Shown here one piece after another: positions 9,973 through 18,559 of a stretch of 64,000 nucleotides of DNA. The stretch is from the NCBI RefSeq assembly GCF_018919485.1, contig NZ_JAHLMU010000001.1:2332685-2396684 (forward strand), in the 5' to 3' direction. A program made the position numbers and the translations under genes. Source of the DNA: Psychrobacter sp. TAE2020 (GTDB lineage Bacteria > Pseudomonadota > Gammaproteobacteria > Pseudomonadales > Moraxellaceae). Within the stretch, counting starts at the first letter, position 1; the number at the start of each line of letters is the position of its first letter. The notes beneath the pieces are model-generated. The model saw nothing but the letters and a program-made list of their open reading frames with translations, was not told the origin of the DNA and searched no databases.

Positions 9973-10404
9973 ATGATCGAAAATAATACTGACGCTCATA
10001 TTTTAGTGAGCATGACTTATGCCAGTCGTGCCAACTCTGATGTATCAGCTAATGATTTTAATGAGATTTTGCAACAAGCCCAACGCAACAATGCCGCCAA
10101 TGGCATCACTGGCATGCTCATTTTTAATAAGGATTATTTTTTACAAACGATTGAAGGACCAAGAGCACAGATTAATCGATTGCTTTATAGTTTAATCGCT
10201 GATCAGCGCCATCATGATCTACAATTGATTGAGACTCGTGAATTAAAGCACCGAGTATGGGCTAAATGGTCGATGAACTATGCTTCTCCAACTGAAGAGA
10301 ATACAGCTATTTATCTTAAGTATTCTACTACTATCAGTTTTAATCCATACTTGCTAAATGCTGAATCCGCCAACAATTTGATGCGTGAAATTAGTGAGGT
10401 TTAA
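9973..10404 (+). CDS. BLUF-domain blue-light sensor, paralogue 2
   Basis: A 143-residue, single-domain BLUF protein similar in size to BlsA of Acinetobacter and PixD. The flavin-switch residues are Y16, N40, Q58, W99 and M101, the same spacing as in its neighbour and in AppA. It shares with the preceding gene NGITG, the FLQ(S/T)IEG segment, KWSM, and a C-terminal FNPYL motif, so the two are clearly paralogues from a local duplication. The gap to the first is 62 bp on the same strand. Short-type BLUF proteins signal through partner proteins; none is identifiable with certainty here. Confidence 0.94.
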   Translation: MIENNTDAHILVSMTYASRANSDVSANDFNEILQQAQRNNAANGITGMLIFNKDYFLQTIEGPRAQINRLLYSLIADQRHHDLQLIETRELKHRVWAKWSMNYASPTEENTAIYLKYSTTISFNPYLLNAESANNLMREISEV

Positions 10405-10614
10405 TCGGAGTAGCTGCTAGCTTAACACTAAGAGGCTAGTGGGCAATCAGCCATTATGGAGAGATATTGAGGGCGGTTTTCAATAGTGCTAGATATTTCA
10501 TATAAGGCTTTGTATAGCAGCAGATATTTTGTATAGCGGTAAACCTATAGATAGAAATACATTTAGAACTCAAAATACTTGAGAGTAAGGATAAAACTAC
10601 TAAATCTTAGCCAT

Positions 10615-10645
10615 AAAAAAAGAGAGCTTAAGCTCTCTTTTTTTT
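10615..10645. terminator. Bidirectional terminator between BLUF genes and lipoprotein gene
   Basis: A symmetric inverted repeat centred on CTTAAG with an A7 run on the left and a T8 run on the right. It can end transcripts from both sides: the BLUF genes (plus) and the small lipoprotein gene (minus). Confidence 0.88.
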
Positions 10646-10677
10646 GTACAATATTATTATAATTTATATAATAATAA

Positions 10678-11016
10678 TTATTGAGCTGGCTCAACAACAA
10701 CAACTTCGTCAGCAGCATCAACAGCTGGATCAGTAGCCATATCAGTAGTAGCAGTACCGTCTACTGGAACTTCAGCATCAACTTCGCTAGTTGCAGTTGC
10801 ATCAGCAGCAGCGTCAACAGCTACAGCAGCGTCAGCTACAGCAGCATCAGCTACAGGAGTAGCTTCGTCAGCTTTGTTTAGCTCTTCAGTTGCATCAGCA
10901 ACTTCTTCTTTTGCATCAGTAATGTCTTCAGCAGCGTTTTCTTTGTTGCTATCACAAGCAGTTAAACCCATAGAGGCGGCCATGATACCAGCTAAAGCAA
11001 GTAATTTAAGTTTCAT
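10678..11016 (-). CDS. Small Ala/Asp-rich lipoprotein
   Basis: A 112-residue predicted lipoprotein. Residues 1-20 form a signal peptide with lipobox LTAC and lipidated C21. Residues 22-50 are charged and helical (KENAAEDITDAKEEVADATEELNK). From about 53 on it is low complexity, made almost only of Ala, Val, Asp, Thr and Glu, with near-repeats of VADAA and VDAAADA. No catalytic domain. Likely an envelope-anchored acidic protein of unknown role. A good AT-rich ribosome binding region (GGAGAATATT) precedes the ATG. Confidence 0.75.
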   Translation of the reverse strand: MKLKLLALAGIMAASMGLTACDSNKENAAEDITDAKEEVADATEELNKADEATPVADAAVADAAVAVDAAADATATSEVDAEVPVDGTATTDMATDPAVDAADEVVVVEPAQ

Positions 11017-11442
11017 ACAATATTCTCCGGAAAATGAAATGAGCAGTAGACATAGCTAAAGGTTGAACTTCCAGTTTATTTTTGGAGATCAACTACTCTT
11101 GGTTACAGCTACTCAGCTTGCACGCATTCTATATCTTTTTTAAGTAAATGAAAAGAGTTTATACCACTAATTAACAATAAAAATGTAAATAATATTTACA
11201 AGCTCGACTTTTATATAAGTTTAATACAAGTTAATAGCGCAATGGACGTATAATTTGCTAAATTGAAGCAAGTAAAAATAGTTAGTAGCTTAAAGAACGG
11301 TCATAGACTCTTTAGCTAAACAGTAAATTAAATAGAGTTGCTATCAGTAGATATTGATATTTTACTCCTATGAGTGTGTATTTTCTTAGAGGGTTAAGTG
11401 TCGACAGCGCTTGATATATATTGATGTGAATTGGAGAATATT
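11017..11442. other. Divergent intergenic region, no gene seen
   Basis: About 425 bp between the divergent lipoprotein and ypfJ-like genes. A TATAAT at 11249-11254 on the plus strand has only a weak -35. No coding potential that I would support. Confidence 0.5.
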
Positions 11443-12330
11443 ATGAAATGGCAAGGTAGAAGGGGTAGCTCTAACGTCCGTACTAGTAGTGGCGGCGGTA
11501 AGATAATGGGCGGCGGTATTGGCGGCATCATTATTGCTGGTATTTTATGGTTAGTGTTTGGAGTCAATCCAATGACAGCATTACAAACTGGTCAAGTAGT
11601 GGCTGGTGGTGGCAGTAATACCTCAACTGAACCAGCTACTAGCGATGATCGGGATACCCAGTTTGTAAAAGTAGTGCTGGCAGATACTGAAGAGGTATGG
11701 GGTCAAGTATTTAAAGAAGGGGGTCAGACTTATAAAGAGCCCTCATTGGTGCTATTCAATGGCCAGATCAATTCAGCTTGTGGTAATGCCACTTCAGCGA
11801 CGGGACCTTTTTATTGTCCTGGTGATCAGACGGTGTATCTAGACACTTCGTTTTTTGTAGAAATGCGTCAAAACTTTGGTATCAGTGGCGATCAGCAACA
11901 GTCAGGCGACGAAGAAAACCGTGGTAAAGCGGGTGACTTTGCGCAGGCTTATGTCATTTCGCACGAAGTAGGTCATCATGTACAGACCCTACTGGGTATC
12001 TCTCAACAAGTCAGCGAAGCCAGTCGTCAAGTGACTCGTGCCCAAGCGAATAAACTATCAGTATTACAAGAGCTACAAGCAGATTGCTTCGCCGGTGTAT
12101 GGGCCAATCGTAATCAACAGCGTGTGCAGTTCTTAGAAGCAGGCGATGTCGATGAAGCTATCAATGCCGCCGGACAAATCGGTGATGATAGACTAGCGCG
12201 GGCTAGTGGCGGAGCAGTGGTTCCCGATAACTTTACTCATGGTACTAGTCAGCAACGTGTGCAATGGTTTACTCGTGGTTTAGAAAGCGGTAATATCCAA
12301 AGCTGTGATACTTTTAGCGGTGGGTTATAG
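11443..12330 (+). CDS. ypfJ: Neutral zinc metallopeptidase, YpfJ family
   Basis: A 295-residue protein of the putative neutral zinc metallopeptidase family (PF04228). It has a Gly-rich basic N-terminus, one membrane helix at about residues 22-45, and a periplasmic domain carrying the HEVGHH zinc motif (HExxH) and the downstream ELQADCFAGVWA segment with a third ligand. The family name rests on the motif; the physiological substrate is unknown. The start is the ATG with GGAGA seven bases upstream; an in-frame TTG 12 bases earlier overlaps that box and is unlikely. Confidence 0.9.
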   Translation: MKWQGRRGSSNVRTSSGGGKIMGGGIGGIIIAGILWLVFGVNPMTALQTGQVVAGGGSNTSTEPATSDDRDTQFVKVVLADTEEVWGQVFKEGGQTYKEPSLVLFNGQINSACGNATSATGPFYCPGDQTVYLDTSFFVEMRQNFGISGDQQQSGDEENRGKAGDFAQAYVISHEVGHHVQTLLGISQQVSEASRQVTRAQANKLSVLQELQADCFAGVWANRNQQRVQFLEAGDVDEAINAAGQIGDDRLARASGGAVVPDNFTHGTSQQRVQWFTRGLESGNIQSCDTFSGGL

Positions 12331-12413
12331 TCTTCAAGTAGCGCCGTATAATCAGTAAATAGCTTAGGACTAAAGGTATGATTTTTTAGTTTAATGGTCA
12401 GTTATTTAAGCCA

Positions 12414-12445
12414 AAAAAAGCCCACAACTTAGATTGTGGGCTTTT
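12414..12445. terminator. Bidirectional terminator
   Basis: A 12-bp stem AAAAGCCCACAA/TTGTGGGCTTTT with a 6-base loop lies between the convergent ypfJ-like gene and the glycine-zipper lipoprotein gene. Confidence 0.9.
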
Positions 12446-12472
12446 AACATCAGTTTAACCAAAAACTATCGA

Positions 12473-12718
12473 TTAGTTTTTAGTTTTGTCATAGATATAA
12501 CCACCTGCACCACCGACAGCAGCACCCGCTAGAGCACCACGAGCGATATCTTTACTATCGCCTTTACTTTTAATAAGTGCGCCTGCAACTGCACCAGCAG
12601 TAGCTGCTTTGGTAGTGTTACTTACGCCACTGTTATAACCACCAGTAGAGTTACAACCAGTCATAATTAAAGCGGTACTAGTAATAGCGGTCATCGCGAT
12701 AGTTTTAGCAAATTTCAT
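12473..12718 (-). CDS. Glycine-zipper lipoprotein
   Basis: An 81-residue envelope protein. It has a signal peptide with a lipobox-like IMTGC (Cys22) and a glycine-zipper region (AGAVAGALIKS, ARGALAGAAVGGAGGYIYD) like that of the 17-kDa surface antigen and YMGG families, which form membrane-associated oligomers. I use the ATG that has AGGTGA just upstream; an earlier ATG 24 bases upstream gives a poor signal sequence. Function unknown. Confidence 0.78.
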   Translation of the reverse strand: MKFAKTIAMTAITSTALIMTGCNSTGGYNSGVSNTTKAATAGAVAGALIKSKGDSKDIARGALAGAAVGGAGGYIYDKTKN

Positions 12719-12742
12719 ATCATCACCTGTTAAATGAAGCAA

Positions 12743-13127
12743 AATGATAATAAGTACTTTTAGTAATTAATCAAAATAGCCATTTGAGCGCTATTCTTAG
12801 ATAATTACTAGCTAGGATAACTAGCAAAGCACTTATTAACAATATTTGATTGAGTGTATTAGTATCAATACTAATAATACCTTGTTACTAGTGTTGGGGT
12901 CGTAGTAGAAACGCTAAGCTTTGCGCATTCAATGTAAGCGATGTTGCGCTTGTATGTCGTGAGTAGTGCTTTGACTTAGTTTTCTTGTATTCATCATGAT
13001 AATACGCTAACTGATTATCACTAAAGCGTAAGCCAAAAAAAGACCGCTATAAGCGATCTTTTTTTAATGACTTCAAGATACCAGTAATACTATTAGCCTT
13101 AGTAATACTAACTCTAGCTAACAGATC
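12743..13127. other. Intergenic region downstream of rho
   Basis: About 385 bp without a gene, containing the rho terminator at its right side and presumably the promoter of the glycine-zipper lipoprotein. Confidence 0.5.
13035..13065 (-). terminator. Terminator after rho
   Basis: Read on the minus strand, GATCGCT pairs with AGCGGTC (one G-U pair) around a short loop, with A/T runs of seven on both sides. It can act on either strand. Confidence 0.8.
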
Positions 13128-14396
13128 TTAGTTTTGCGATTTACGTTTCATCTGCTCAAAGAACTCATCATTAGTTTTGGCTTCTTTGAGACGGTCCAAT
13201 AAGAATTCAGTAGCTTGTACACCATCCATCGGCTGTAACAATTTGCGTAAAATCCAAACTTTACGCAGTTTGTCTTCATCAAGCAGGCGTTCTTCACGGC
13301 GCGTACCAGACTTTTTAATATTAATAGCTGGGAAAACGCGTTTTTCTGCCAAATCACGTTCTAGAGTGATTTCTTGGTTACCGGTACCTTTGAATTCTTC
13401 AAAGATCACGCTGTCCATTTTACTACCGGTGTCAATCAAAGCGGTGGCGATAATAGTCAAGCTACCCCCTTCTTCAATGTTACGAGCAGCACCGAAGAAG
13501 CGTTTTGGCCGTTCTAAAGCGTTTGAATCAAGACCACCAGTCAATACTTTACCCGATGAAGGAATAACGGTGTTATAAGCACGAGCAAGACGAGTGATAG
13601 AGTCAAGCAAGATAACCACATCTTGTTTATGCTCTACTAAGCGCTTGGCTTTTTCGATAACCATATCAGCCACTTGTACATGGCGTTGTGGCGGTTCATC
13701 GAAAGTTGAGGCGACGACTTCACCGCGTACTGTACGTACCATCTCTGTCACTTCTTCTGGACGCTCATCAATCAATAATACAATCAAATAGCATTCAGGG
13801 TTGTTACGAGTGATCGCTTGAGCGATGGTTTGCAGCAGTACCGTTTTACCAGCCTTAGGTGGTGCTACGATAATTGAGCGTTGACCTTTACCAATAGGAG
13901 CAATCAGGTCAATGATACGACCAGTTAAGTCTTCGGTAGTACCATTACCTGATTCAAGCTTGAGCTGCTGAGTTGGGAACAAAGGAGTCAAGTTCTCAAA
14001 AATAAGCTTATGGCGTGAGCGATCAGGAGTATCAAAGTTGATTTCTCCCACCTTCAATAAGGCAAAATAACGCTCAGAGTCTTTTGGCGGACGGATAGTA
14101 CCGGCAATACTGTCACCAGTCTTGAGGCTGAAACGTCGAATCTGACTAGGACTGACATAAATGTCATCAGGACCTGCCAAATATGAGCCTTCAGAAGAAC
14201 GCAAAAAGCCAAAACCATCTGGTAGTACTTCTAATACCCCGTCGCCGTAAATGGCTTCGCCGTTACGGGCATGGGTTTTTAGAATAGCAAAGATGATGTC
14301 TTGCTTACGGCTACGAGCCATATTATCAAGGCCCATTTCTTTGGCGATGGTCAATAGCTCAGCGATTGATTTTTTCTTTAATTCAGTTAAATTCAT
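13128..14396 (-). CDS. rho: Transcription termination factor Rho
   Basis: Hexameric RNA-dependent ATPase that ends transcription. The 422-residue protein has the N-terminal helical domain ([20 protein letters not shown]), the cold-shock-like RNA site with DGFGFLRS (60-67), the Walker A loop APPKAGKT (178-185), the [10 protein letters not shown] segment and the Q/R-loop region of the C-terminal ATPase domain. I start at MNLTELK, which gives the family's usual length; an upstream start (to 14456) would add 20 atypical residues. The leader is long (about 535 bp to trxA), consistent with autogenous control as known in E. coli. Confidence 0.97.
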   Translation of the reverse strand: MNLTELKKKSIAELLTIAKEMGLDNMARSRKQDIIFAILKTHARNGEAIYGDGVLEVLPDGFGFLRSSEGSYLAGPDDIYVSPSQIRRFSLKTGDSIAGTIRPPKDSERYFALLKVGEINFDTPDRSRHKLIFENLTPLFPTQQLKLESGNGTTEDLTGRIIDLIAPIGKGQRSIIVAPPKAGKTVLLQTIAQAITRNNPECYLIVLLIDERPEEVTEMVRTVRGEVVASTFDEPPQRHVQVADMVIEKAKRLVEHKQDVVILLDSITRLARAYNTVIPSSGKVLTGGLDSNALERPKRFFGAARNIEEGGSLTIIATALIDTGSKMDSVIFEEFKGTGNQEITLERDLAEKRVFPAINIKKSGTRREERLLDEDKLRKVWILRKLLQPMDGVQATEFLLDRLKEAKTNDEFFEQMKRKSQN

Positions 14397-14931
14397 AGAT
14401 AAGTCATTAGCAATTTGTCGGGTGGGAACTGCCATTAGCAGCACAACCCACGACATTGATTTAGAACAACGTTAGTATAGTAATAGGATGTGTGCGCAAA
14501 GTTGATCTTTATACAGATCCAATTCCTATACGTCAAATTATCACCTGCTGTACATTAACAGTACTAAGTGAAAAATAAGGGCGATAGAAAAGGCTACATA
14601 AAGGAATACGATAAGCATTTACTGCTAATAATCGTATTTAGTCATTTTATTCAGTTATGGTATTCAGTAGCGATAAATGTGTTTTATAGTGATAAACACA
14701 GGGAGAACAGCGACAAGACGCTTATGAAAATGCTATATTTTTCTTGTCACAAGACTATACGGTTTTCACGATAGGCTTGTCAATTATTTTTACTAAAAAA
14801 GTCGTATAATTGAATAGTTTGCGATGAACGTTAGCGAAAAGCCATTATCTGGAGAAGATAATGGCTTTTCAGAACTCTATTCAATCACCGATTGATCAGT
14901 GATAAATTATTCTATATTAGCTAGCAATATC
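14397..14931. other. Long rho leader region / trxA-rho spacer
   Basis: About 535 bp between trxA and rho, both minus strand. It contains the trxA terminator hairpin at 14836-14870. A 68-codon open frame on the plus strand (14568-14774) has no ribosome binding site or family likeness and is not called. In E. coli the same position holds the regulatory rho leader. Confidence 0.6.
14836..14870. terminator. Hairpin downstream of trxA
   Basis: A perfect 15-bp inverted repeat GAAAAGCCATTATCT/AGATAATGGCTTTTC with a 5-base loop. On the minus strand it would end the trxA transcript with a short TTTT; on the plus strand it also ends in TTTTC. Confidence 0.75.
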
Positions 14932-15258
14932 TTATAAGTGCTTGTCTAGTACTTTAGCCAATTCACTTTTAGGCTGTAGGCCCATTACTGAATCAACTTT
15001 TTCACCGTTTTTAAAGACAAATAAGGTGGGAATATTACGAATACCGAAACGACTTGCTGCTTGTGGGTTACTATCTACGTCCACTTTAACGATTTTAACT
15101 TTACCTTGGTATTCAGCAGCTAAGTCTTCTAAGATAGGAGCAATAGCTTTACAAGGTCCACACCAAGTGGCCCAAAAATCCACTAAAACTGGCACATCGG
15201 CTTGTAATACATCTTGGTCAAAGTTGTCATCAGTAGTATTAACGATAAGGTCTGACAT
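14932..15258 (-). CDS. trxA: Thioredoxin 1
   Basis: Small cytoplasmic dithiol oxidoreductase. The 108-residue protein has the active site WCGPC (cysteines 33 and 36), the FWATWCGPCKAIAP context and the cis-proline in NIPTLFVF (P77). The order trxA then rho on the same strand is the same as in E. coli. A hairpin after the gene probably ends most transcripts before rho. Confidence 0.97.
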   Translation of the reverse strand: MSDLIVNTTDDNFDQDVLQADVPVLVDFWATWCGPCKAIAPILEDLAAEYQGKVKIVKVDVDSNPQAASRFGIRNIPTLFVFKNGEKVDSVMGLQPKSELAKVLDKHL

Positions 15259-15635
15259 TATTTTCTCTCTTGTTTTATGGTCTCTTTAGTACATCGACTG
15301 TATATTACTATAGCAGCCAATCAAAATTGCTACCAGTTATGCTATAAATGTTATTAATAGCAATCATCAAATATTGGTCGATTGCTAAAGAAATATTATG
15401 AATGAATAACAATATGTCATTATATTAACATGTTTATCAGCACTTACTAGCGCATGGCTGGTTGAATTACTCAACAACTAATATTAGTACAATAAATCGA
15501 AACACAACCCTAGTTACTATAAATAGCTAATTAACTCATCCCATACCTTATAGAATTTTAGTGATAAACCCTTAATCAAATAACTTTTAATCCAGAAAAA
15601 AAGTAGTCAATAACCAAAAAATAAGTGGTCATTTT
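15259..15635. other. Divergent intergenic region, no gene seen
   Basis: About 377 bp of AT-rich DNA between divergent trxA and rluA. I find no convincing coding frame, hairpin or repeat. Confidence 0.5.
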
Positions 15636-16349
15636 ATGCCTTACGATAGTAATACCATCACTGCTCTAAATATCCAAGAGACCCAATACCAAGCCAGTTT
15701 CTTTGAAGACTTTGCGCAACAAGTCACAGTTTATGAAGATGAAGATATTTGGGTAGTAGATAAACCCGCCAGCTTACTCAGTGTCGATGGTAAGACCCTC
15801 AAAGTTAGTCTGCTATCACGACTAGAGCGTGTTAATCCACAAGTAAAACTGATACATCGCTTAGATATGGACACTTCAGGTCTCCTAATATTCGGTAAAA
15901 ATGCTGCTGCTCAAACCCATATTAGTAAACAGTTTATTGAGCGCTTGCCGCAAAAGATTTATGAAGCACGAGTATTTGGTGCTTGGGAAACGGTGGGGGC
16001 AACTGGCAAAATATCAGTACCAGTGCGTTATGAACCTGCAACTAAGCCGCGCCATATCGTTGATCATGACTGGCATAAAAATGCTTTGACCCATTACCAA
16101 ATACTCACTCATGAAGAGTGCACTGGTCAAACGGTAACTCGAGTAGCCTTAAAGCCAGTCACTGGTCGTAGTCATCAGCTGCGAGTACACATGGTGCACT
16201 GCGGTCATGTAATCATCGGTGATCCTATCTATGCTGAGAATGAAGCCTTAACTATTACTCCACGGCTAAATTTACATGCTCATCAATTGCGTCTCAAGCA
16301 TCCAGTATTAGGGGCTTGGATGGATTGGGAAAGTCCTTGTCCTTTTTAA
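15636..16349 (+). CDS. rluA: RluA-family pseudouridine synthase
   Basis: Isomerises uridine to pseudouridine in 23S rRNA, and in RluA itself also in tRNA. The 237-residue protein has the catalytic HRLDMDTSGL motif (74-83, D77), the early NxxPxGLLS-like DKPASLLSVDGK, and the KPVTGRSHQLRVHM segment, all close to E. coli RluA. It lacks an S4 domain, which favours RluA over RluB/C/D types. Exact target positions (23S 746 and tRNA 32 in E. coli) are inferred by likeness. It stands alone. Confidence 0.85.
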   Translation: MPYDSNTITALNIQETQYQASFFEDFAQQVTVYEDEDIWVVDKPASLLSVDGKTLKVSLLSRLERVNPQVKLIHRLDMDTSGLLIFGKNAAAQTHISKQFIERLPQKIYEARVFGAWETVGATGKISVPVRYEPATKPRHIVDHDWHKNALTHYQILTHEECTGQTVTRVALKPVTGRSHQLRVHMVHCGHVIIGDPIYAENEALTITPRLNLHAHQLRLKHPVLGAWMDWESPCPF

Positions 16350-16716
16350 CTAGTGTTTTTATTAGATTAGCTTTTTAAGGCATCGACCTAGTGAAAGATA
16401 TAGATTTTTAATGCTCTATATTTACTAAGGTATTATGATTTTTAAGCTAGTAGGATTTTTTGCTATTCACTGCTAATAGTCGATAATCTAAGATTTATGG
16501 TAGAGAATAATGGTGTACAGCTGTGAACTATAGAGTCAAATATTCATCCTAAACTCAGCCTTTATTACCCTAGTATAATGGTTAATGCTTATTACTAATA
16601 TCAATTGTTAATAGTTATTATTGAAGTAAAACAAGCAAAGACCAATCAGGTCAGTAAAAGGTAGCAAGGCAGTCAAAAATTAGCCAAGCAATCAAAAATT
16701 ATTAAAGGATATTATT
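16350..16716. other. Intergenic region with a short direct repeat
   Basis: About 367 bp with no gene. Just before the next start there are two adjacent 19-bp copies (16664-16682 and 16683-16701) that match at 16 of 19 positions. Confidence 0.55.
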
Positions 16717-18360
16717 ATGATGAGTGTCAGTTCTGCCAAACAAGCCGCTAAAAATGTTATTAAACGTCGTTTAAAGTCTAGCAAAGCGCAAGCAGCTACA
16801 GGGGCTGATTATGAGGTGTTGATTATCGGCGCTGGCATTGCTGGCATAGGTATGGGCTGTTATTTACAACAGCAAAACAGCGCAAGTTTTTTTACTACTA
16901 AATCCAAGATGAAGCAAAAGCGTAAATCCAACCATAAGCGCCAAGGACAGTCATCAACGCAGCGATTTGTCGTATTAGAAAAGCGTCAAGACTTAGGCGG
17001 TACTTGGGACTTATTTAACTATCCTGGTATTCGCTCTGATTCTGATGCGCTAACCTTTGGCTACAGCTTTCGACCTTGGCTAGATCATAGGATGCTAGCA
17101 AGTGGTGGCGATATCAAGAGCTACATTACTGATACTGCGCGTGAGTTTAAGGTCATCGACCACATTCGCTATCGTCACGAAGTTCAGCAACTGTCATGGT
17201 CAAGTACGGCGCAGCAGTGGACGGCAATGGTAAAAAATCATGCTAGTGGTGAGGTGTTTACGTTAACTGCCAACTTTGTAGTCGGCGCAACGGGCTATTA
17301 CGACTACCAAGCTGGCTATCGTCCTCACTTCGATAAAGAAGAAGACTTCCAAGGTCAAATTGTGCATCCGCAGCACTGGCAAGACTTAAATTATGATGAT
17401 AAAAAAGTAGTCATTATCGGTAGTGGGGCAACGGCAATGACTTTGTTGCCAGCACTAGTTGCTGAAGACGGTGAACAGTGCGCCCGGTATGTGACTATGT
17501 TACAACGCTCACCAACTTATGTCGCTAGTGTGGCAGGCGATGATTATGCGCTTGATTGGTTGTCTGCTAAGTACTCACCGTTATCTAAGCAGCAAGCTTA
17601 TACTTTGCTACGAGCACGTAACGTACTAAGGCAACAAGGCGTCTATCAAATCGCCATGCATGCTCCAAGTGTTATGAAAGCGTTGCTAACACGCTGGGCG
17701 AAGCAAGAGCTTAAGGGTAGTGAGGTTAACATTGAGCACTTTTTGCCCGATTATAATCCGTGGGAAGAGCGTTTGTGTGCAGTGCCTGATAGTGATTTGT
17801 TTTTAGCCTTAAAAGGGACACGTGCTGAGGTGGTGACTGATCAAATTAGCCATTTCACTGCATTAGGCATTGCCCTCAACTCAGGTAAGCATTTGGATGC
17901 GGATATTATCGTTACCGCAACTGGGCTAAAACTGCAGATGTTAGGTGGCGCAAAAGTATATGTCGATGGTGTGTCAGTTGATGTAGGCTCGCGTATGACT
18001 TATAAAGCAGTACTAGTTGAAGATATCCCCAATATGGCAGTCATATTTGGCTATACCAATGCCTCTTGGACGCTAAAAGTTGATTTAGCCTGTCACTATC
18101 TAATTAGGTTGTTGAGCTATATGCATAAGCATGGCTACCATACGGTAGTACCACAAGCCCAGATTGAAGGGGAAAAAGCGCAAGTGCAGGAAGATACTAT
18201 TATGGGCTCACTGTCAGCTGGCTATATACGTCGAGCTAAAGATGAGCTACCCAAACAAGGCGATCGCTATCCGTGGAAAGTCACTAGCAATTACTTAAGC
18301 GATCGCATTATGCTAAAGCGCCGTCAAATAAAAGACAAATGGTTAAGCTTTAGCCGTTAG
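16717..18360 (+). CDS. Flavin-containing monooxygenase, AlmA / Baeyer-Villiger type
   Basis: A 547-residue FAD- and NADPH-dependent oxygenase. It has the FAD Rossmann motif GAGIAG (38-43), the Baeyer-Villiger motif GGTWDLFNYPGIRSD (94-108), the fingerprint FxGxxxHxxxW (F211, G213, H217, W221), and the NADP motif GSGATA (235-240). RSDSD..TFG..F.PW is very like AlmA, the long-chain alkane oxygenase of Acinetobacter. Odd points are a basic N-terminal extension of about 30 residues and a Lys/Arg-rich insert (about 58-80) inside the FAD domain. Substrate is not determined: long alkanes or ketones are the best guesses. Confidence 0.82.
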   Translation: MMSVSSAKQAAKNVIKRRLKSSKAQAATGADYEVLIIGAGIAGIGMGCYLQQQNSASFFTTKSKMKQKRKSNHKRQGQSSTQRFVVLEKRQDLGGTWDLFNYPGIRSDSDALTFGYSFRPWLDHRMLASGGDIKSYITDTAREFKVIDHIRYRHEVQQLSWSSTAQQWTAMVKNHASGEVFTLTANFVVGATGYYDYQAGYRPHFDKEEDFQGQIVHPQHWQDLNYDDKKVVIIGSGATAMTLLPALVAEDGEQCARYVTMLQRSPTYVASVAGDDYALDWLSAKYSPLSKQQAYTLLRARNVLRQQGVYQIAMHAPSVMKALLTRWAKQELKGSEVNIEHFLPDYNPWEERLCAVPDSDLFLALKGTRAEVVTDQISHFTALGIALNSGKHLDADIIVTATGLKLQMLGGAKVYVDGVSVDVGSRMTYKAVLVEDIPNMAVIFGYTNASWTLKVDLACHYLIRLLSYMHKHGYHTVVPQAQIEGEKAQVQEDTIMGSLSAGYIRRAKDELPKQGDRYPWKVTSNYLSDRIMLKRRQIKDKWLSFSR

Positions 18361-18559
18361 CGCTGCACTTATAACCAATAGCAGGAGCGCTGCACTTTAT
18401 AAGCTAGCCTAAGTTAACAGCTTACTGAGATAGTTATTTATGATGGCTATGGCGTAGATGGTAGAACGCCAGAGTTATTTATAGCAGTAGATGGCGATAA
18501 ACAACTCTGTTTTAATCTGGTAGCAAAAAACATCAGCTCAATCTTAGTCCAAGAAAAGC

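Noticed and set aside
11249..11254. Promoter for the YpfJ-like gene
   Set aside because: The -10 hexamer is good but there is no -35 at a suitable distance and it is about 190 bp from the gene.
14568..14774. 68-codon plus-strand open frame in the trxA-rho spacer
   Set aside because: No ribosome binding site, no recognisable family, unusual composition, and it lies in a likely regulatory leader.
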